64,000 nt of DNA from Salvator merianae (lineage: Eukaryota > Chordata > Lepidosauria > Squamata > Teiidae), in the NCBI GenBank assembly GCA_003586115.2, contig QVOM02000057.1:2543041-2607040 (forward strand). Reading direction: 5' to 3'. Position numbers and translations under genes: made by a program. Shown here piece after piece: positions 23,826-34,700 of the stretch; within the stretch, counting starts at the first letter, position 1, and the number at the start of each line of letters is the position of its first letter. Under the pieces are notes generated by a model, which saw only the letters and a list, made by a program, of their open reading frames with translations, searched no databases and was not told where the DNA came from.

Positions 23826-24365
23826 AGTGTAAATTGGTATAATTATTCCATTTAACACTGGAACAGACCCAAACCGGGCTTCCAGCACTCACAGTGTGGA
23901 TCGTGGCCTAACTGCCATGACAGCAGTCATGGAAATGTCTGGTCGTTGCCATGGCAACCAGGGATGCTGTGCAAGACTCTCAGCTGCAGATACAATGCCA
24001 GAAAATACAGAAGATCTCAAACCAGAAGAAAGTTGCTTGCATCTCCAGTTGTTCTCAACACACATGAAGCATGACCCCTTTTAACTAGTTAGAAGATGTA
24101 TTAATGTACATGAGAAGTAGCAGATTTGATTCACCCTTGAATAGATATAAGTGAGGAAGGTGCTCACCTATTCATCTGTCTGTTGGCATTGTATTGTACC
24201 AGGGCTGGCTTTCCAGAGATTGAAGAAGTGCACCTTCAATTTTTCCTTGCCATTAGCAAATATGTGAGCTCACAAGGGTTTAGAAACATCTGCATTACAC
24301 ACTGAAATGTAGTTTAAAGTTAACTGGAAACCAGGAATAACCAGAACACTTTTTTTTGTTGGAAT

Positions 24366-24649
24366 TAGAAATGATCATGAATATTTTTTTCCTCATTCAC
24401 CTTGATTTGAACTGAATGCTCCTTTGTTTGGTTTGAATTTGAATTTGAATTTGAATTTGATTCAAACGTCTTTGAACACCTTCAAACTCAGACCAATCAG
24501 GGTGTGTTTGATAGATTCATTCGAACGCCCCTTTGTTGATTTGAATTCAGAATCTGTTTTCAAACAGGCAGGGTATTCAGTCTGAACTTTTGAACACCCC
24601 CTATTCTATTCAACTTAGTTCAAACCCAAATCATTCTGCCACATCTCTA
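24366..24649. mobile_element. hAT-type MITE with perfect target duplication
   Basis: It starts TAGAAATGATCATGAA and ends GCCACATCTCTA. It is flanked by a perfect 8-bp duplication, GTTGGAAT (24358-24365 and 24650-24657). It includes a short (GAATTT)n run near 24436-24460. Confidence 0.85.
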
Positions 24650-25175
24650 GTTGGAATTCATTGCAAATTCTGTTCTGCCCTTACTTGGAGCAAAATTCAA
24701 AAAGCAGTCTGCATTGCATAGTTCCTAAGTAAAACTGAAAACAAAGAAAACTTTCTCTTCACAACATTTTTGTTAATGCCCCAAATCTGGGAAAAACAAA
24801 ACAAAGCAAAATAAAAATAAAAATCCTCAAATTTGTGTGATACTATTGCATCAGTGGGTGTTTAGTATTCTTCTGCATCCTTTGTTATGTTTTTGGGACT
24901 GTTTGATATCTCTTCTGGAAGTGTTTGTTTACTGAGTCAAGAACTACAACAATCCATAAGGTGCAGCATGTATACTAATTTTATCATGATGAGCCATGAA
25001 GAAAATAATTGTTACTCAACTGGGAGGGTCATCTCTCCCCCTTACAATCGGACTAGTAATCACTTATTGGGCGGGTAACTATTTGAAACAAATGGAGGTG
25101 TCTCCTGTGTGACAACAGGTTAGGAAATTCTCACTGGGGTATTTCTTAATCTCCCCTAGGCTATGCAGCTGAGCA

Positions 25176-25245
25176 TATAAAAAGGTCTCCCTTTAGGAAC
25201 TCAGACAGCTTGCTTCCCTCTTTACATTTAGCCCTTCAAGAACTG
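25176..25245 (+). promoter_or_regulatory. CBP-4 TATA box and non-coding exon 1
   Basis: TATAAAAA at 25176-25183. Exon 1 runs from about 25206 to 25245 and ends at donor GTAAGT (GT at 25246-25247). The intron is 25246-26109. Confidence 0.8.
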
Positions 25246-25345
25246 GTAAGTTCCAATGGGTTTCTTTGGGAAGGTGCTATAGGGAAAAACTTAGCATGGG
25301 GGGAAATCCTCTTTGCTTAGCAATATTCAGTTGACCTGCACATAC

Positions 25346-25742
25346 AAGATCTTCAAGGAGAGGCTGGGCAGACGTTTGTCTGGGGTGGTTTAATGAATCC
25401 TGCCTTAAGCAGAGGGTTGGACTCGATGACTCTGGAGGTCCCTTCCAACTCTATGATTCTATGATTCTGTGATTCTATGATTCTGTGATTCTATGATTCT
25501 GTGATTCTATGATTCTGTGATTCTGTGATTCTATGATTCTATGATTCTGTGATTCTTTGATTCTATGATTCTATGATTCTGTGATTCTATGATTCTATGA
25601 TTCTATGATTCTGTGATTCTGTGATTCTATGATTCTATGATTCTATGATTCTATGATTCTATGATTCTATGATTCTATGATTCTGTGATTCTATGATTCT
25701 GTGATTCTGTGATTCTATGATTCTATGATTCTATGATTCTAC
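25346..25742 (+). mobile_element. CR1 LINE 3' end with expanded octamer tail in the CBP-4 intron
   Basis: 25346-25449 is the conserved CR1 end (TTCAAGGAGAGGCTGGGCAG, GTTGGACTCGATGACTCTGG, AGGTCCCTTCCAACTCT). It is followed by about 36 copies of ATTCTRTG (25450-25742), the CR1 terminal octamer. Normal copies carry two to four, so the array has expanded after insertion. Confidence 0.93.
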
Positions 25743-26131
25743 TCTAGAACAAGTGGACAAGGGAGACCATATTTTTATACATAAACTTCCTGCTTGCCCA
25801 AGCTTTCCCTGTTTCCTATCTGCAGAAATATGCTAGTTTTTCTTTCTGGTTCAGTTTGAACCAAACTTGCCTTTGTGCAGCTTGAATTTCCTCTTTTTTC
25901 TTTGAATAGGCATGGTGTATGGTTTGATTCAAGCACTGTTGAGTGTTTGTAGGGCTGTTAGGTTTCCAATGGTGATAGTAGTGGAGGAAATGTCTAGACA
26001 ACTTTAAGTTCCTGGGTATAAAAGAGGCAAAAGAGAGGCTTCACATATAGAATCATATTCTTGGCGGTTGAAATTCTGATGCGATTTTTGTCCAACGCTG
26101 TGGTTTCAGATTGCCTCCCGATCCTGCAGAA

Positions 26132-26410
26132 ATGGCCAACGCTGCTGGATGGCCCAACGAATGCTACGCTCAGTGTCCTCCATCCACTGTGACCATTCAG
26201 CCCCCACCTTTCGTCCTAACCATTCCTGGGCCTGCTCTCTACTGTCCCGACCAGCCATTTGGCATTGAGCAATATAACCCCTGTGCCCGAGGTTACGGCG
26301 GTGGCAGCCCTGCTCTCTACTCCAGCGGTGCCTCCAACCTGTCAAGCTTCTACTCCCGAGCTCTTCCAAGCAGCTCCTACAGCTACAGCTCCTACCGATC
26401 ATCGCACTAA
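26132..26410 (+). CDS. Corneous beta-protein CBP-4, Ser/Tyr-rich tail, 92 aa
   Basis: The 92-residue protein starts MANAAGWPNECYAQC. I chose ATG 26132 because it is the first ATG after the splice acceptor (TTTCAG; AG at 26108-26109). The core box spans about residues 16-50 (STVTIQPPPFVLTIPGPALY, then CPDQPFGIEQYNPC). Only four cysteines remain (11, 15, 38, 51). A short Gly-Tyr stretch (GYGGG) and ALYSSGASNLSSFYS link it to CBP-5 and CBP-6, and the end is a Ser/Tyr run without cysteine. Loss of the terminal cysteines suggests weaker disulphide cross-linking than in CBP-1, by inference. Poly(A) signal ATTAAA at 26847-26852. The intron contains a CR1 tail with a long octamer array. Confidence 0.92.
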   Translation: MANAAGWPNECYAQCPPSTVTIQPPPFVLTIPGPALYCPDQPFGIEQYNPCARGYGGGSPALYSSGASNLSSFYSRALPSSSYSYSSYRSSH

Positions 26411-26846
26411 AACTGAGAAGGATGGAGAGGGAAGCCTTGGTAGCAGAGCCGCACCAGCTGCCCCTGTCTGAGCAGCTGAGCATCCACTACAATGTCTCTT
26501 GAGTCCTAAATGCAGAATGTGTTGCAGTTTTGCACTTCCAGCGTCATGCATGCCTGTCTCATATTTCATGTTTTTGTGTCCTGTTCACGCTTTCTTCTTC
26601 TATGTTGACAAGTCCCAGCACAAGAGTAATTTCGGCCAAAGTCAGCTTTGTCCAGGAACCTCTTTTGCTAATGCCAACCATGTTTCTGTATTAGAAAAGA
26701 GATTGAGTCCGCATGTGACTTTTAGTTTAGCTGCTAAAGGTCTTTGGGGAGAGGTGGGTGGGACCAAAAATTGTGTATGTCAATGAATTGTCACCTGATT
26801 TGTAAAGCTCCAAGTGCTGGGCATGACACTTCTTGCCTTTGTTCGT

Positions 26847-26852
26847 ATTAAA
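26847..26852 (+). other. Poly(A) signal of CBP-4
   Basis: ATTAAA, about 435 nt after the stop, followed by a GT-rich stretch at 26880-26900. Confidence 0.55.
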
Positions 26853-27399
26853 ACATTACTAATATAGCATTCAAAAAAACATGTCTGCTTTGTCTTGTTT
26901 TCTTGTCATTGCAAGGATATGGTTGGGGAGGGGCTGATATATTATAATGGCTCGCAAAAGGGCCCCCAGGAAGGTGTATAAAGCCCATAGAAGTATTGCT
27001 ACAGCTATCTGGGGCTTCAGACAAAGGGAACTTCTTACTTTCAATACATGCAACATTTCCTGGGTGAAATCTGAGATTTCCGGAATGAAGAGTATCTGTT
27101 AAACAGGAAAAGCCAGGGTAATCACCCATCAGTGGGAGTGGAGTGGACGGCTATGTCCTGGGACACCATCAGGAAATCGTAGAAGAAGGAAGGACATGAA
27201 AATTGAATGGGCAGAATCAGCCTTAAAAAAGGAAAGCCTTGGACCAGTTGGACCCAGCAAAGGAATGGCCACCACTCAAAGACTCCCTTGATCTAAATCT
27301 GAAGTCTGGGCAGACTGTGAGAGTTTATGTGGTCATGCTGCTCAAAACAGACCCAGCATTTGTGTGGAACAAGAAAAGCTGCTCAAAGATGCCTTAGAG

Positions 27400-27510
27400 G
27401 TGGCAGCTGCCACCCCATTCCCACATTAATCCACATTAAAAAAGAGAAAATGCATTTCCAGTGTGCATTTAATGTGGATTAGTGGTGGGGTGTGAATACT
27501 AGAAGCCACA
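27400..27510. mobile_element. Palindromic MITE remnant
   Basis: Inverted words CTAATCCACATTAAA-like and TTTAATGTGGATTAGTGG, between CCACCCCATTCCCAC and GGTGGGGTGTG. Related to elements at 40369-40590 and 49978-50183. Confidence 0.5.
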
Positions 27511-27679
27511 GGGAATCAGCTCCAAAACACTTCTGAGTCGCTTTTTCTTTGCTACACAAGACTGCAGCAAAAGTAACTCCAAAGTCCCCGAACATGTCAT
27601 AGATGTTTCGATCAAGGTTTGGGTTTTATGGAAATGGGAAATACTAAAGTTAGGAACATGCTTGTGATTGATTGACACC

Positions 27680-27713
27680 TTCCTCCTCCTCCTCCTCCTC
27701 CTCCTCCTCCTCC
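27680..27713. repeat. (TCC)n microsatellite
   Basis: About eleven CTC/TCC triplets. Confidence 0.95.
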
Positions 27714-30289
27714 AAAAAAGTCCACATTCTATTATTCAAGGTGTGACCAACACACCTATAAATGCTCCCAAACACTACTAGCTGTGGACAGCTATACCAA
27801 GAGTTACTCAACTGCTCCCTGTCAGCAGAATTTGCACCTCGCAGTGTGCATGGCTGCCAGACCATGGGGTCTGTCCCAGCACAGAATGGTATGATTGTGT
27901 CAGATGCCAATGAATGAACAACACAGGAGGGGAACTTGGAAAGCAATCCAACAGACATTCTATGCTGGCAAGTGCGGACAGGCCCTAGATGAACCATGTT
28001 CCCAAACTTCACTTCATAACAGATTCCAAAGATCCTAGGGCAGCCCAGAATATATGAAACATTCAATTCCCATTTCCTTCCCAGAACTCCATACTATGAC
28101 CAGACTGGTCCAACCTTGAGTTTCCAAAACAACCGGCAGTTCCCAGCAATACTATCCATGTGTGCAGGGACTAACCACAACACAAGGGGAACGCAGCATT
28201 TGTGATGAAGGTGACTGAGTATGGGAAAGGGACAAAAATGACAATGCAGTGGACAAGTGGACAATGCTGTCCAAGGGAGACCCTGGACAGGACCTTCTTA
28301 GACCGAACCAGTGTGCAGAAGGGAGGGTCCTGGTACGCGGTTTGATCCAGTATACCAAACTCTGCAGAATCGTCTTTGTGGTCTCTGATTGTCCAGGTTC
28401 ACTACTTTGACTTCTTCAAAAAGCAGAACATTGAAATCTTGGGTGGGATGAGGAATTGGGGTGTTTCATTCATTTGTTTTTAATAAAAATGATTTCCATT
28501 CTGGAAGCTTCTAGACAGGCTCAATAGGATATTGCAAGATATTCAAGTTTCTTCCTGAAAATTGCCTCCTGGCAATTTATAATCCAATCCTCCACAGATG
28601 GAATTTTCAAAAACCTATGAAGTCACCAGTTGTTCTTATGGCTTTATGACTTCCAGGAGGCATTTCTGTTAGAACTGAGCCAATCACTTCCAAATACTCA
28701 GTCCAGTAGGTTCATTTCTTATGGGAGTTCAAGTAGGGTAAAATCGAGAGTTGTTCCAGCTAAAAAAAATAAGAGAGAGCAAGAGTTTTTTCAGGCTTTC
28801 CTCCATCTTCTAGTAAAATACTTTGCTCCCCATGTGCTGAATCTGGCCAGAAACCTACTTTGACACTGATGATGTGATCCGAACCAGTGGGTTTGGACCA
28901 GCAAGGCCCACAGTCAGGTGTGGACTGGAACAGCATTGTCTGCACAATGGTGCTTATCTAGACCAGACCCCATACAAGTCCCAGAGCTTACACAAGTTTT
29001 GGTGCTGGGCTTTAAGGGCTCCAAAGGTCTAAGAATGAAAGTTTCTCACCTCAGAGCTGATAGGTAATCCATTTCAGTGGCGTGCTTTGGTGTACCACCA
29101 AAATGGAACCCAGCAATGCGGAGGTGTTCTTTCTGCAAGTCTCTGCCTTCCAGACTAGGCCCAACTGATCCACTGATAGACCTCAATATCAAGGTCTACT
29201 AGGGATCCAGACCAAGGACGCCTTGATCTGGATCTTGCTCTATTCTTTGCAGCTGGAGCAAACTAGTGGTGAGCAGGACCTCCCATGTTCCACAGTAATG
29301 TGCGGAAGACACTGCCCAAGTGACAGTGCAGAAAGACCTGAACAGACATCCTCTTTGGCTGAGCTAAAAAGAAATGGCAAGCTTCTGGAGATGCTTGCAA
29401 CTTAAACATCAGCAGGTGCTACCTCAGGCAGCTGTTTCACCTTAATTATAGCTTGGCCTCAGTGAAATTTTGTGTTGTTTCAACTATACTTCTCCTTTGT
29501 AAAAGTGAGGCCGTGTGTCAGATGCCAATGAATGAACAACACAGGAGGGGAACTTGGGAAGCAATCCAACATACATAAACTCTCTTGTCATGTCATGTTT
29601 CATGGAACACAGGCGGTGAGCTCAGGAAGAGACACTGATTTATTGCATTGCTTGGCATAAGAAAATCCAAAAAAAATATCTCAAGCCAAGGGAAGACTCA
29701 TTTAATTGCAAACCTTTGGCGCCTAGCATTACTGATGTCTGCACGTCGGTAGTCACTTGTCCTTTGCTGACAGCAGCAATCAAACTCAGGCCTATGCAAA
29801 CTTTCTGGAGACCTGGATCAGTGCACACTGTGGTCCTTTTCTGGACCTCTTTTGTCCATACGCTGCTGTGGAATAGAGAGGTGCTGCCCCTTCTGGTATA
29901 CTCCATCTGCACAAGATGGAACATATTCCAGATCAGGAGGCCCCAAAGGGCTTCCTGGGTTGCTTTAGATCCCCAATACTGGTAGACCTCAATCACAAGG
30001 ATCCTTTCTGGATGAGCCCTTGATTCTGACCAAACGTCTCCATGGTTATCCTCTGGGCCTCATCCATCCACGCATTAATGTGGATCCCCCTGCTGGAATA
30101 TTCCATTAGCTTTAGACAGAATGTAATCCCAATCAAGAGGCCCCTGATCAGGAATACTGGTAGTCCCAGTTAAGCATGACTGCTGGTGGACCAAAGGGCC
30201 CTGGTTCCCAATGAGGAGGCATGCTGTGTAGATGGCACGCCTCCATGTTTGGGACTACTTGGGCAGGGGATATAATTTGGGGACCTGTT

Positions 30290-30375
30290 GAAAAGAAAAT
30301 GAAACCGCACCAAAACAAGGGCAGTTGGATTCAATTTGAACTGACCCACTAAATTTCAGTTCATCCACATCCCTA
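30290..30375. mobile_element. hAT-type MITE right-end fragment
   Basis: GATTCAATTTGAACTGACCC followed by AGTTCATCCACATCCCTA, the family right end. Confidence 0.5.
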
Positions 30376-31029
30376 GCCTGGAACTTTCCTTCCCAGCCTT
30401 TGAAGTTTCCAGGTCAGCCCATTTTAGTGTGCACCTCACTTCCGGCTCTCTGGAGGCAGCCTGTTCATACTTTTTACAAATACTGAAACTACTCTTCTTC
30501 GTTCTAATTTGATCACAGATAATATTTCACCAGGCAAGATATTTTTTCCCCCCTTACAGGTTCCTAAATCACATCAAGCCTAGGAACGCATTTCTGGTGC
30601 TGGCTCTGTTTTCCCAAAATGCAAGCTCATCCATCAAACATTCTGAGATGGTGTCTGAACAGCCCTTTTTTTGTGAGTCAGCTTTTTAGCTTCTCCGATG
30701 ATAATCATCTGTGGTGTGCAATGTTTGTATAATAATACACTTGAGGTCTGGGTGAACAAATGCTTAGTTCGGATGGGGCAGAAGATATTAAATTATTGTA
30801 ATATGAGGTGTTGTCTGTGTGGCAAAGCATCATTGTTATATGGTTAGGACGTGAGGGAGAGTGAGTTTAGAGCTCAACTTCCCAACAGAAAAGAATCAAG
30901 TTCTGTTGCCAAACGATGCTGTATTTTCCACAGACACCATTTCTGGGAATTATTGTTTCTTCACTTGTTTGATTTCAGCATCCTTACTCTTCTTCAATTC
31001 TGATTCCCCTTTTCTTCTTCAAGTATCTG

Positions 31030-31340
31030 AAGGGCCATCACAGTGAAGAGGGATTGGCTCTATTCTCACTTACACAAGAAGGGAGGACTAGAAACAACGG
31101 GATGAAACTTCAAGGGAGTAGATACAGACTGGATATAAGAAAAAACTTTCTGACAGTAAGGACGATCAGTCAATGGAATAGGATGCCACAGGAGGTGGTG
31201 AGCTCTCCTTCGCTGGAGGTCTTCAAGGAGAGGCTGGACAGACATCTGTCAGGGATGGTTTAGTGAATCCTGCATTGAGCAGGGGGTTGGACTCTATGAT
31301 CCTGGAGGTCCCTTCCAACTCCAGGATTCTATGATTCTTT
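31030..31340 (+). mobile_element. CR1 LINE 3' end
   Basis: Encodes the C-terminal end of the CR1 reverse-transcriptase ORF (RLDIRKNFLTV, QWNRMPQEVV, SLEVFKERLDRHL), then the 3' UTR GTTGGACTCTATGATCCTGG and AGGTCCCTTCCAACTC, and two terminal octamers. The stop near 31263 is the natural end. Only the last ~300 bp are present, as usual for 5'-truncated CR1. Confidence 0.93.
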
Positions 31341-31601
31341 AGAATACCCATAGGCTGTTCTGATGCTTCCTCTTCATCTCTGGAATATGCAGCCTGTTCC
31401 AGACGGGGAGTGGTTGCCACTGGCATGGGATAAGGTTGTCTACAAGAAAGGGTTGCTGCTGTTGTGGGAGGTATCCGCACTGGAATGAGGCTGTCCCTTG
31501 CCAGCCCCCACAGCCAGCTCTGATGGTTGTGCTAGCTTCAGAGGGTCTTTAGAAGAAATGCTCCTGTCCAAGTAGAGGACTAGTTTAGTGCTTGAAGTGT
31601 G

Positions 31602-31783
31602 AGGCCCTTTCTGCACTTGGCCTTATTGTGGATTATATCTGAGAATAAGGACCTGCTATCTACATACTAGTGCAAACTATGAAAGGTCTTGTCCAGGGCC
31701 TACCATAGTCTACACTAGCATGCAGATGGCAGGTCCCTATTCTGAGATATAATCTGAAATAAGTCCAAGTGCAGAAAGGGCCT
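31602..31783. mobile_element. Short MITE with 46-bp inverted ends
   Basis: The left arm 31602-31647 (AGGCCCTTTCTGCACTTGG...) pairs with 31738-31783 with few mismatches. The flanking sequence matches an uninterrupted paralogous stretch at about 17912-17990. A related half copy (GTGCGGAAAGGGCC) lies at about 19960-20050. Confidence 0.78.
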
Positions 31784-34700
31784 GAGTGGCCACCATCACA
31801 CTTGACCTTCATCAGCCTAATATGATAATATTATAGCATACCAGACTGCAAGTGTGAACAGACCCATGTATGCCGATTCTGTTTCACAACATACGTGAGC
31901 ATAAAACATAAAGTATCGTGCTGATTAATCTCTCCCCACCTGGGCAGATATTTGGCGTTTCCAGTGTAAACTTCAGTTAATAAAGAATAAAAATCTATTA
32001 AAGAAAAAAAGATTGTTCAAGCCATCCTATGCCATCCAGCTATTTTTCACACAGCTGAGTTGTTTGTGGTATGACAGGGCAGGGAGGCGTACCATGAAAT
32101 TGCCTTAGCAGCAAACTTGCCAAACCAATTAATGATTAATGATGACAATATTTAGTATATGCAACTGGCAGTGATGTAGATCAAAGATGACTTCCACCAC
32201 AAGTGGTTGCAGTTCTTGTTTTGCAACATACCAGCACATGATGTTTGGCCTGAGGAGAAATGTGCACCTTTGGAACATCGTAGGTTGTCTGTCAAACTTT
32301 ATTGAAGCTGTGTGGTGAGCAAAGTAGCTGAGATTTACCTTGAATTGCATGGAAGGTTTCCAAAATATTTTGGGTTTTTGTTTTTGAAATATACAGTTGG
32401 AAACCATAACGAAGGACCATGGCTTCCTAGCTCATGATGCTTCTCCCCCTTGACGCGAGCTGTTGAGAAAGATGGATTAGTATATCTTTGTAGCATGTAT
32501 AGTCACAAGCCTATTCTGTCCAGTTTATGAATTAACTAATTTTTAAACAAAAGAACATATGTTAATCAAATAATTGCTAAAATGGGAGCTTGTCTGGAGG
32601 CAAAAGGTTAATGTCATGATAGATAAAGCGGAATGATGGATGGATACCAGTATCCTGAGGATGGAGTATCAAGCGCTCTTGATAAAATGCCCATTTTATC
32701 TTCTAAGAGTTACAAAGGATTCTGGGAAAGAGGTTTCTGGGCTTCCTTGGTTTCCTTTTTCTAGTACAACTTAGTATCTAGTCCTTAATTCCTGATTCCC
32801 CCAGACAGCTGTGCCCTAATAACCAGCAAGTCCTACCTTCCAATAAGTAAGAAAACAAATTCAACCCACCTGTCCAGCTAAGATCTCAGGTGACCGTAGA
32901 AAACAGAGAAGGCAACTCTTCCTACACATTTTTGAGTGAGGTGTGAGTGATTTCAGAGGAAACATTATCCAAACAATTCTGGAAATCATTGGCTTGAAAC
33001 TTGAAGCACTTACAAAGGTGCCAGGCAGACTTTTACAGGTCATTAGAGGTTTTTAATTGAGCTTTCAGGTTTTATGGGTTTGTAGACCGACACAGAATTG
33101 CTTACATTTGTTGTGGTTTATAGGCCTTAAAGCACAAATGGACTATTTAATATCCTGCTCACTCATTCTTGGTCTGTGGTCAGGTTTTATGTAATGGTTT
33201 TATTTCTGATCCATTTACTTCTGCTGTAATTGTCTTCTGTAGCTTGTAAGGCACCTGGAACTACTGCTGTTGGACTGTGTCCAAATTTCAAAAAGAAATA
33301 AGCAAAATCCTCTGGTAGTTGTGCCCCCTGGTGGCAACCAATACTGCAAAATACTGTTTGAAGAGAAGCAAACTCATGGTGGGATTTAATGTAAAAATCC
33401 TTAGACTACGGGGAGAATTAGTTAAGAGGGTGGAATTAATTTGCAGCTTAGATCGTAGCAAAAAGTGTACCTTGCTGTTTCAACTGTCTGATCTTTACAG
33501 TCTGGTTCAACTTGAGCATGGAATCATCACACAGCTATCATCCTGAATGGTGGAATGAGCTTCTATATTGAAGTGATGTCTCCATGCATGTCATGGGAGG
33601 TGACTGGGACTTGGGCTCTCCATGGAAGAACCCTCCTTCTACATCACTGAGCATTTCTACATCCCCATGAAGGATCTGGATGAAACAGTGGTTGGGGTGC
33701 TTCTCAGGAGAGCATGATCTTGTGCCTTCACCCCCAAGTGCCTCTGGTGGACAACGTGATTTTTGGAAGTCACACTGTGCCACCGAAAATGGAGATCTTA
33801 TGTCTGAAACTGTTCCTGTTCCATGAAAGTTGGTGAGGGTATAGCCTGATGCAGAGGCCTCAACCAGACAGGGCCTCAAATGTAGGGTTATCTTGGGACT
33901 AGCTTGGACTGCTGCTGCTATTCCAGGAAAACCATTGCTGGATGTTTGCTTTTGGCGTGGGCCTTGAAGAAAATGGCTGCCATGCATGTGCAAGGCCAAA
34001 ACCAGCCTGAAAATGGTTGCAGTGCATGCAAGGGAGCCAGCAATCACACACTTCTGGGTATCTCACACCACTGAAATACATGGAGGTAGAGACCTCGCCA
34101 TTGTGGAGCAAGTGTCCAGACAGGTAAGTGCCCACACTCGTCTGTCAAGATTTTACCCTGCCATCAGGCAGGGGCAGTGAGAGTCAATTGCAGGATTCAA
34201 CCCAGATTCTGCCTTTTCCTCTCGCTGTCTGGAGGCAGCCACACAGAGAGAATCAGGTTTTCCATTCCTTTGTGACACTCCCAGTTCACTGGTTAGTGTG
34301 GTTCACCAAAGCATGCTATGAAATTCCCACACACTCTAAGTCTGTAGCCATCAGTCCTTGTTCCTGTGCGACGCAAACCAAGAACTCCAGGGTTGCAGTG
34401 ATCCTTCTGATAAATGGCTCTTGTTCTTCCGTAAGTGAGAAACCTCAGGGACTGTCCGATTACATCTCGTACAAGAATGTGGCTTCCAAGCGTTAAAAGG
34501 AAAAGAACCTGTAGGGTGTAGCACGCGTGTGCTATTACACTGAGGTTTGTGAGAAACTCATACTCATAAACTCAACAAGCAATTAATTACAGCAATTTGG
34601 GGGTGTTTCCCGCTTGGAAAAAAAATCTCAGCTGGGAGGTACGGGCTAGAAGCTGCCCTGTCTAATGAGGCATCGTACTCCTTCAGAAGCTAACCTTTAC

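Larger units (their letters stand above)
11850..25140. other. Large repeat-filled spacer between CBP-3 and CBP-4
   Basis: About 13 kb between head-to-head genes. It holds the listed MITEs, LINE fragments, a foldback element and the 636-bp hairpin-chain element. I searched for core-box and exon-1 remnants and found none. The open frames of 140-164 codons (19592-20020, 21967-22461) lie in repeats or lack domains. Confidence 0.55.

Noticed and set aside
25450..25742. CRISPR-like or satellite array
   Set aside because: Octamer without spacers, attached to a CR1 3' end in a vertebrate genome.
27650..28066. 138-codon minus-strand frame ending in poly-Glu
   Set aside because: The acidic run is the translated (TCC)n microsatellite; nothing else supports a gene.
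33538..34047. 169-codon minus-strand open frame
   Set aside because: No recognisable domain, no CBP core box and no splice context; probably chance.
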